From Actinomycetales bacterium UBA1416 (lineage in GTDB: Bacteria > Actinomycetota > Actinomycetes > Actinomycetales > Actinomycetaceae), in contig DBPQ01000030.1 of assembly GCA_002304945.1 (NCBI GenBank), positions 13,670 through 25,054 on the forward strand: a stretch of DNA of 11,385 nucleotides. Direction: 5' to 3'. Positions within the stretch are counted from its first letter, which is position 1, and each line of letters opens with the position of its first letter. The notes under the pieces were generated by a model, which was not told the DNA's origin, ran no database searches, and saw only the letters and a list, made by a program, of their open reading frames with translations. Positions 6,330 to 11,385 of this stretch are shown piece by piece. Position numbers and translations under genes: made by a program.

Positions 6330-8237
6330 ATGACAGAGACCTATCATCTGGGCATCGACGTCGGCACGAGCCGCGTCGCAGCCGCCACCGCCAGGCTCAC
6401 TCAGGATGGCAGCGTCCTGGCCACCCAGGTGGCACTGGGCCGCCGCAGCGATCACATCCCCGCAGTCGTGTTCGTGACCGCGGAGGGGGAACTGCTGTTC
6501 GGCGACACCGCCGAACGCCGCGGACTCACCGAGCCTGAGCGGCTCCTCCGCGAGTTCCGGCGGAGTGTGGGCGACGAGGTGCCCATGCTCGTCGCAGGGA
6601 ACCGACTAACCGCGGAGATGCTCTTCGCGAAGACCGTGGCGGCCGTCGTCGCCACTGCCACGGAACGGGAGGGCGCAGCCCCTGCAAGTGTCATCGTCAC
6701 CCACCCCGTGACGTGGGGGCCGCATCGAACGGGCCTCATTCGCGCCGCACTGGCGGACCTGGGGCTCCAGCACATCGACCTCCTCACCGAGCCGGAAGCG
6801 GCCGCCCGGAACTTCGAGGCCACCCGTCCCCTCGACCTCGGCGACACCCTGGTCGTGTACGACCTCGGCGGAGGCACCTTCGAGGCCACCGTGCTGCGCA
6901 GGGAGGAGGGCGGCGCGTTCACGGTCCAGGGACAGGCCCGCCTGGACGACCTGGGCGGCACCGACTTCGACGACGCGGTGCTCCGCCACGTCCTCACCGC
7001 GACGGGCCTGGCCGGAGCATCGCTGGACGTCAGGGAGGCCCGGATTGCCCTCACCCAGCTCCGCAGGGAGTGCATCGATGCGAAGGAGTCGCTGTCCTTC
7101 GACTCGGACGTGGCGGTCCCGGTCCTGGTCCCCCCGTGCAACACCACGGTCCGGCTCACGCGCTCGGAGTTCGAGGGGATGATCGAGCAGGCCCTCGACC
7201 GCACGCTTGACGCCCTGGACGACGCCCTGGAGCGCGCCGGCATCGGCGTGGAGCAGGTCGTGGCGTTCCTCCTCGTCGGTGGTTCCTCACGCATTCCGCG
7301 AGTGGCACAGCGGCTGTCCGAGCTCTTCGACCGCCCACTCGCGATCGATCCCGACCCGAAGTCGTCCATCGCACTCGGAGCCGCGCGGGCCGCGCTCGTC
7401 CAGCAGGGGGGCGTGCTGCCGGCGGGAACGCTCGCCCTGCGGGATGAAGCCCCATCCGCCGGAGGCCTCGAACCCATCGACGGCGCACCTCGCCGTGACC
7501 TGCTCCTCGCCGGTCCATCTGCTTCCCCGTCCGCCTCCACGACCAAGTGGTACGCAGGGCTCTCGCTCGGGGCGCTGACGGTTGCTGCGGCACTCTGGTT
7601 CGGGGGGTCGGCAGTCGGCGGCCTCCCGGGAATCGTGAACGAGGCGCAGCCCGCCAGGATGGTGGCCTCCCCGACCGATGATTCCCCCGCTGGAACGCAA
7701 CCGGAGGAACCTGCTGCCACTGCCGCAGCACCCAACCCGGACCAGGACGAGCCAGCCGAGCCGGCCGAGCCGGATGAGCCTGCTCTCGAGGTCGTCGAGG
7801 CGGCCTCGACCACGACCTCCGCCACGAGCAGCAGGCGTCCTTCGGCGTACCTGGGAGTCCCTGCCTCGGCACTCTCCCCCACTCCGGTCCCGAAACCCAC
7901 ACCGTCGCCGACGCCGACACCGACGCCCCGGCCGACCAGCTCACAGCTGGCGCCGATCCCGGACGCCAGCACCACGTCGTCGACCACGTCCCCGACGACG
8001 CCACCGACCACGTCCCCAACGACGCCACCGACCGCCTCCCCCAATCCCACGATCGCGCCGACCACTCCACCGGACACTGATCCGCCCCTGGTCCCCGCGA
8101 CGACTCCGCCAGCGACGGAGCCGACCACACCGGCCCCGGAACCCACCACCCCGGCCCCGGAGCCGACCACACCTCCAGCTGAACCCGAGCCCACCCAACC
8201 GCCCCCGGATCCGTCCCCGGAACCGACCTCCGTCTGA
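6330..8237 (+). CDS. Hsp70-like (actin-fold ATPase) membrane protein with Pro/Thr-rich C-terminal tail
   Basis: A 635-residue protein. Residues 1-360 form an Hsp70/actin-fold nucleotide-binding domain: phosphate-1 loop GIDVGTS (8-14), THPVTWG (124-130), EPEAAA (154-159), phosphate-2 loop VVYDLGGGTFE (175-185), DDLGGTDFD (206-214), and the adenosine motif LLVGGSSRIP (314-323). The canonical substrate-binding domain, lid and C-terminal EEVD-type motif are absent. Instead there is one predicted transmembrane helix (about 407-427), then about 205 residues rich in Pro, Thr, Ser and Glu with TTSPTTPP and TTPAPEP repeats. Likely topology is ATPase inside and tail outside, with the tail perhaps spanning the cell wall and possibly O-glycosylated. 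It is better read as an ATP-dependent envelope sensor or scaffold than as a folding chaperone. The LuxR-type gene starts 2 bases after its stop. Confidence 0.9.
   Translation: MTETYHLGIDVGTSRVAAATARLTQDGSVLATQVALGRRSDHIPAVVFVTAEGELLFGDTAERRGLTEPERLLREFRRSVGDEVPMLVAGNRLTAEMLFAKTVAAVVATATEREGAAPASVIVTHPVTWGPHRTGLIRAALADLGLQHIDLLTEPEAAARNFEATRPLDLGDTLVVYDLGGGTFEATVLRREEGGAFTVQGQARLDDLGGTDFDDAVLRHVLTATGLAGASLDVREARIALTQLRRECIDAKESLSFDSDVAVPVLVPPCNTTVRLTRSEFEGMIEQALDRTLDALDDALERAGIGVEQVVAFLLVGGSSRIPRVAQRLSELFDRPLAIDPDPKSSIALGAARAALVQQGGVLPAGTLALRDEAPSAGGLEPIDGAPRRDLLLAGPSASPSASTTKWYAGLSLGALTVAAALWFGGSAVGGLPGIVNEAQPARMVASPTDDSPAGTQPEEPAATAAAPNPDQDEPAEPAEPDEPALEVVEAASTTTSATSSRRPSAYLGVPASALSPTPVPKPTPSPTPTPTPRPTSSQLAPIPDASTTSSTTSPTTPPTTSPTTPPTASPNPTIAPTTPPDTDPPLVPATTPPATEPTTPAPEPTTPAPEPTTPPAEPEPTQPPPDPSPEPTSV
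7982..8029. repeat. 24-bp tandem repeat coding TTSPTTPP in the Hsp70-like tail
   Basis: Bases 7982-8005 and 8006-8029 are adjacent 24-bp copies (GACCACGTCCCC followed by GACGACGCCACC or AACGACGCCACC) differing at one base. They are in frame and extend the Pro/Thr tail by eight residues per copy. Length variation between strains is likely. Confidence 0.8.
8117..8179. repeat. Three 21-bp imperfect repeats coding EPTTPAP-type units
   Basis: Three in-frame 21-bp units (8117-8137, 8138-8158, 8159-8179) start GGAGCCGACCAC or GGAACCCACCAC and encode successive EPTTPAP-like heptads, with the third ending differently. They belong to the Pro/Thr-rich tail of the Hsp70-like protein. Confidence 0.75.
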
Positions 8238-8239
8238 GC

Positions 8240-10663
8240 ATGGGAGCCCCCTCAGCGATGACGGCACCACAGCTCGCGTTCTTCACGGGCTCCGGTCACA
8301 TGCGCCCGGCCATCGAGGCCATTGCCCTGATGACACCTCCCCGCGCTCTCATCGTCGGCACGGCGGGATCCGGGAAGACCGCCCTCCTGCGCCAACTCCA
8401 CGACCTCCTGGACAACCACGGGATCGCGGTCAGGGTGTTCCACGACGGGACGGACCTCGGCGACATCCCGACGTCCGACGTGCTCATCGTCGACGACCTG
8501 CACCTCCTGGACGCAGCGCAGGCCGAAGCCGTCCGAGTCCGGTCCGCCGACGCCAGCGCCGCGTTGATCGTCGCGACACGTCCGATGCCGCAATCCACCG
8601 TGATCTCCGACATCTCCCGCCGACTCGAGCGCAGTGTTCCAGCGATCGTCCTGGGGCAGGTCGCGCGATCCGACGTGCTGACCCACCTCGAGGAACGCGG
8701 CGAGACCATCTCACCCAGCTGCCTCGACCAGTTGCTCGGCATGACCGGGGGCGTCACGTGGCTCGTCTCCCATGCCCTCGCCACCCACCACGTCCGGGAC
8801 TGCGATGACGACTCCCGCCACCACGGACTCCGCCGCTCGCTCGAGGCCAGGATCATCCATCGCCTCGACTCGCTCGAGCCACCACTGCGCCGAATGATCG
8901 AATCGGTCAGCATCGATCGCCGGGACCACTCCTTCGGCGAGAGCACGACGGCGATGGACGAGCTCATCGCGCAGGGCTACGCGGAGGGCCTCCTGCTCCG
9001 CAACGGCCTCCCGGTCCCGGTGGTGCGCTCCGCCGTCCAGGCGTCCATTCCGGCACACCGGCTGGCCGAACTCGGCGCGTTGGAGCCCGAGAGGCTCGTG
9101 GCGGGCCCGGACAGGCCCGGCTTGACGGCACGCCGGGCGAGGGCCGCCTGGGCGGCAGGGAACCTCGATGAGGCCTCCGGCCTGGTGGACACCGCGCTGA
9201 CGGATCCCGACCTCCGGGACGCGGCGCAGTCCAGCCGTGACGACGTGTCGGACACGGCCGCCGCCGTGTGGGCGGCACGCGGCATGATGGCCACCGCGAG
9301 CGAGCTCTACAACGCCGTGCCACCTCACGGCGGGGCCCCCGCGGTCCGCGCGGCGCTCGCCCACATCGGCGCAGGCGCCGTCGAGCGGCTGGAGAAGGCG
9401 CCCGCGGGCGGTGGCGATGGTCCCGCTCAACCGCCCGGCACCGACGCGCCCTCGACCCTCGGGATCGCACTGCGCCTGCTGGACGACGGGCTTCGCTCCT
9501 CGTTGGCGGACGAGGTCTCCCCCTCCACGCTCAGCCACCTGGTTCGCGCCGCGGAGCTCTACACAGCATCACGGTCCACGGATCCGCTCCCGGAACTGCC
9601 GGCGATCGTCGCGACGGCCGTTGCGATCGGCGCGGGCGACCTCGCGACGGCCCAGCACGTGGTCGAGTGCGCCGTCGCAGGGGATCACGGCGGCGCGTGG
9701 GCGCGCCGGCGGCTCCTGCTGTGGCAGTCCTGGGTGGCGATCCAGGGAGAACGCCCCGCCGATGCACGGGCTGCCCTGTCCAGGGCCGAGGAGATCAGCA
9801 CCGCACCCTCGCCTCGCGACGAGATGATGCACCAGGCGGTCCTCGTGACCCTTGCGCACCGGTACCAGGACGTCCCGAGCCTCGAGGCCACGTGGCGCGC
9901 GGCGCTCGAGGGCGTCCGCCACGTCGACGTGGACCTCTTCACGATCCTTCCCCTCAGTTCACTCATCACCTCCGCCGCCCGCATCGGGGACTCCACCACC
10001 CTGGCACGCCACTTCTCGCAGGGGCTCGACCTCCTCGGGAAGCTCGGATCGCCGCCGCTGTGGTCGGCCCACCTCCACTGGGCTGGTGTCCAGCAGGGGA
10101 TCCTGCTCAACCGACCGGACTCGCTCCGCCCCCACGCCCGTGCGCTCGTGGCCGCGGCCCCACGCAGCCACGTGGCCGAGACCATGGCCAATGCTGGTGG
10201 CGTGTGGGTGTCGGTGCTCGGAGGTTCCGTCGATCCCGACGGCGTCGAAGCCGCTGCGCGGGCACTGGCGGACGTCGGGCTGGCCTGGGACGGCGCACGC
10301 ATCGCAGGCCACGGCGCACGCCGGACGCAGGACCGCAAGGTGGCTGCGCGTCTGCTGTCCGTTGCCCGGGAACTCCACCCGCACGACCTGGCACGGAAAG
10401 GCAGTCCGGCCGTTGAGAGGACCACGCCGTCTCGCGCGACCACCGAGACGATCGCACTGAGCGAGCGCGAACTCGACGTCGCGCGCCTCGTCCTCGAGGG
10501 GAAGACCTACGCGGAGATCGGCGAGACGATCTTCATCTCGCCACGAACGGTGGAACACCATGTCGCACACATCAGACGGCGCCTTGACGCGTCGTCCCGA
10601 TCCGACCTCATCGCCAAGCTCCGCCTCGTGATCGAGTCGACACCTTACAGCAGATCCCCCTAG
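8240..10663 (+). CDS. Large MalT/LuxR-type ATPase transcriptional regulator (IniR-like by context)
   Basis: An 807-residue regulator. The N-terminal P-loop ATPase (AAA/STAND-like) has Walker A GTAGSGKT (40-47), Walker B VLIVDDLHLL (81-90) with Asp85/Asp86, and an ATRP segment (112-115) typical of this class. The middle, about 280-720, is alanine-rich and helical, consistent with TPR-like repeats. The C-terminal LuxR helix-turn-helix (740-796) contains LSERELDVARLVLEGKTYAEIG and ISPRTVEHHVAHIRRRL. Proteins of this class are usually ATP-dependent activators that bind DNA when a ligand or partner releases autoinhibition. ATG 8240 lies 2 bases after the Hsp70-like stop; ATG 8258, with GGGAG at 8242-8246, is an alternative start. 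In mycobacteria a regulator of this class (IniR) is encoded next to iniB; here an IniB-type gene follows directly. Orthology is inferred from context only. Confidence 0.9.
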   Translation: MGAPSAMTAPQLAFFTGSGHMRPAIEAIALMTPPRALIVGTAGSGKTALLRQLHDLLDNHGIAVRVFHDGTDLGDIPTSDVLIVDDLHLLDAAQAEAVRVRSADASAALIVATRPMPQSTVISDISRRLERSVPAIVLGQVARSDVLTHLEERGETISPSCLDQLLGMTGGVTWLVSHALATHHVRDCDDDSRHHGLRRSLEARIIHRLDSLEPPLRRMIESVSIDRRDHSFGESTTAMDELIAQGYAEGLLLRNGLPVPVVRSAVQASIPAHRLAELGALEPERLVAGPDRPGLTARRARAAWAAGNLDEASGLVDTALTDPDLRDAAQSSRDDVSDTAAAVWAARGMMATASELYNAVPPHGGAPAVRAALAHIGAGAVERLEKAPAGGGDGPAQPPGTDAPSTLGIALRLLDDGLRSSLADEVSPSTLSHLVRAAELYTASRSTDPLPELPAIVATAVAIGAGDLATAQHVVECAVAGDHGGAWARRRLLLWQSWVAIQGERPADARAALSRAEEISTAPSPRDEMMHQAVLVTLAHRYQDVPSLEATWRAALEGVRHVDVDLFTILPLSSLITSAARIGDSTTLARHFSQGLDLLGKLGSPPLWSAHLHWAGVQQGILLNRPDSLRPHARALVAAAPRSHVAETMANAGGVWVSVLGGSVDPDGVEAAARALADVGLAWDGARIAGHGARRTQDRKVAARLLSVARELHPHDLARKGSPAVERTTPSRATTETIALSERELDVARLVLEGKTYAEIGETIFISPRTVEHHVAHIRRRLDASSRSDLIAKLRLVIESTPYSRSP

Positions 10664-10675
10664 CGCCCACGCCCG

Positions 10676-10699
10676 GGCATCGGGGCAATCCCCGATGCC
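10676..10699. promoter_or_regulatory. Perfect inverted repeat: candidate activator operator (or terminator) before the IniB-type gene
   Basis: GGCATCGGGG (10676-10685) and CCCCGATGCC (10690-10699) are perfectly complementary around CAAT. The repeat lies 12 bases after the LuxR-type stop, so it could terminate that transcript, but no T-run follows. It is centred at 10687.5, about 42 bp upstream of the inferred IniB transcription start, which is a classical position for an activator site. Both roles are possible. Confidence 0.5.
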
Positions 10700-10717
10700 A
10701 CATCCGCATCCAGCCCG

Positions 10718-10737
10718 TAGCTTGACGATTGGCGTCA
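10718..10737 (+). promoter_or_regulatory. Possible IniB-gene promoter with TGACG-N5-CGTCA palindrome
   Basis: TAGCTT (10718-10723) fits the actinobacterial TAnnnT -10 pattern and would start transcription near 10730, leaving a leader of about 30 bases with an AGGAG ribosome-binding site at 10748-10752. No good -35 box precedes it, consistent with activator dependence. A perfect TGACG-ATTGG-CGTCA inverted repeat (10723-10737) overlaps the start region. TTGACG (10722-10727) could instead be read as a -35 box, but no -10 box follows at a suitable spacing. Confidence 0.35.
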
Positions 10738-10759
10738 CCCGACCCACAGGAGACCGGAC

Positions 10760-11385
10760 ATGACAACGACACCACTGGCGACCATCGCAGACGCGCTGAT
10801 CGAGTTCATCCTCAGCCTGTTGCGCGACCCCAATGGGGTCGACGAGTTCATCGAGGATCCGGAAGAGGTCCTGACCAGGGCCGGACTGGCCGACATCTGC
10901 GCCGCCGACGTGCGCGCAGTCCTCCCGGTCGTCGTGGAGCACCCGGACGTGACGCCGCGCCCGCCAGCTCCCAAGCCTCCGCCGGAGCCCCGCCCCGACC
11001 CTCGCCCAGAACCGCCGCCCGTCGTCAAGGAGATCGTCACGGTGGCGCACAACTTCCACATCGACAACCGGTCCACGATCGTCGACCAGTCGGTGAACCA
11101 GAACATCTGGGCCGAGGGCGACGTTACCCAGATCTTCGACCAGGAGGCCGTCCTGGCGGTGGGCGACCACTCCGTGGCGAGCGGCGAGGACACGATGATC
11201 GACAACTCCGAGACCGACATCGCCGCGGGCGACATCGCGATCGGCAACACCGAGACGACCACCGAGATCGACGACTCCTTCAACGACGAGTCCACGACCA
11301 TCGACGTCTCGGTCGACACCGAGGCCGTCGACTCCTTCAACGACGAGTCGACCGAGGTGGAGATCGAGACGGAGATCGAGGACTC
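10760..11385 (+). CDS. IniB N-terminal-domain protein (partial, runs off the window)
   Basis: 208 codons are visible with no stop. Residues about 10-58 carry the helical domain seen at the start of mycobacterial IniB-type proteins: LIEFILSLLRDPNGVDEFIEDP, then EEVLTRAGLADICAADVRAVLP. A Pro-rich linker (about 63-87) follows, then from about 95 a strongly acidic, Asn/Asp/Ser/Thr-rich region of short repeats such as QSVNQNIWAEGDVTQIF and two copies of DSFNDEST. No signal peptide or membrane helix is visible in this part. In mycobacteria IniB belongs to the cell-wall-stress-induced iniBAC operon with the dynamin-like IniA and IniC; its biochemical role is unclear. ATG 10760 has AGGAG at 10748-10752. 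It lies 96 bases after the LuxR-type gene and probably has its own promoter. Confidence 0.8.
   Translation, partial: MTTTPLATIADALIEFILSLLRDPNGVDEFIEDPEEVLTRAGLADICAADVRAVLPVVVEHPDVTPRPPAPKPPPEPRPDPRPEPPPVVKEIVTVAHNFHIDNRSTIVDQSVNQNIWAEGDVTQIFDQEAVLAVGDHSVASGEDTMIDNSETDIAAGDIAIGNTETTTEIDDSFNDESTTIDVSVDTEAVDSFNDESTEVEIETEIED
11272..11349. repeat. Identical 21-bp direct repeats in the IniB-type acidic region
   Basis: Bases 11272-11292 and 11329-11349 are identical 21-bp copies (CGACTCCTTCAACGACGAGT plus C), spaced 57 bp apart and in the same frame. Both encode the DSFNDES core. Identity at the DNA level, including third positions, suggests recent duplication or gene conversion within the repeat array, which may continue beyond the window. 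Confidence 0.85.

Noticed and set aside
7982..8179. Short repeats as a CRISPR-like array
   Set aside because: The units are directly adjacent with no spacers, are in frame and encode a Pro/Thr-rich protein tail.
6452..8194. Long open frame on the minus strand (580 codons) with Gly/Val repeats
   Set aside because: It is antisense to the Hsp70-like gene; the Gly/Val repeats are the complement of the Pro/Thr tail codons. The + strand shows all three Hsp70 nucleotide-binding motifs.
1..11385. tRNA, rRNA, insertion sequence, attachment site or replication origin
   Set aside because: No cloverleaf-like tRNA, rRNA-like stretch, transposase, integrase or flanking inverted-repeat pair was recognised by eye. 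The DUF222/HNH gene alone is not enough to call a mobile element.

Overview
The window is very GC-rich, all recognisable genes lie on the + strand, and the content is typical of a high-GC Actinomycetota (possibly a Micrococcales-type lineage; this is an inference from gene families and codon use only). Typical signs are a DUF222/HNH endonuclease-family gene, a mycobacterial ChoD-like GMC oxidoreductase, GTG starts, apparently leaderless transcripts and an IniB-type protein.

Layout: (1) Bases 1-202 hold the probable last codons of an upstream gene, a strong terminator-like hairpin, a 23-bp tandem duplication, and a promoter whose -10 box lies inside a 24-bp near-perfect palindrome. (2) Bases 203-2177 are three overlapping genes: a PadR-type repressor, a six-helix membrane protein with an N-terminal HAAS/permease-prefix domain, and a CDKN3-like dual-specificity phosphatase with a C-terminal membrane tail. 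(3) Bases 2234-3715 are a DUF222/HNH gene. (4) Bases 3748-6206 are an alpha/beta hydrolase of the HSL type that has lost its catalytic-serine segment, overlapping a GMC/ChoD-like oxidoreductase with a four-cysteine cluster. (5) Bases 6247-11385 form the most interesting region: a short leader with a possible leaderless 22-codon upstream ORF, a hairpin and a G9 tract; then an Hsp70-like ATPase with no substrate-binding domain but with a membrane helix and a long Pro/Thr-rich tail; then, after 2 nt, a large MalT/LuxR-type ATPase regulator; then an intergenic region with a perfect inverted repeat and an inferred promoter; and last the 5' part of an IniB-type gene that runs off the window.

How they may work together: region 2 looks like a self-regulated PadR operon that controls membrane functions. 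Region 5 looks like an envelope-stress module. The membrane-bound Hsp70-like protein could sense the envelope, the co-transcribed LuxR-type ATPase could relay this, and the IniB-like gene just downstream would be its target. Mycobacterial iniB is followed by the dynamin-like genes iniA and iniC, so dynamin-like GTPase genes are predicted just beyond the right edge. That link is inference and was not seen here.
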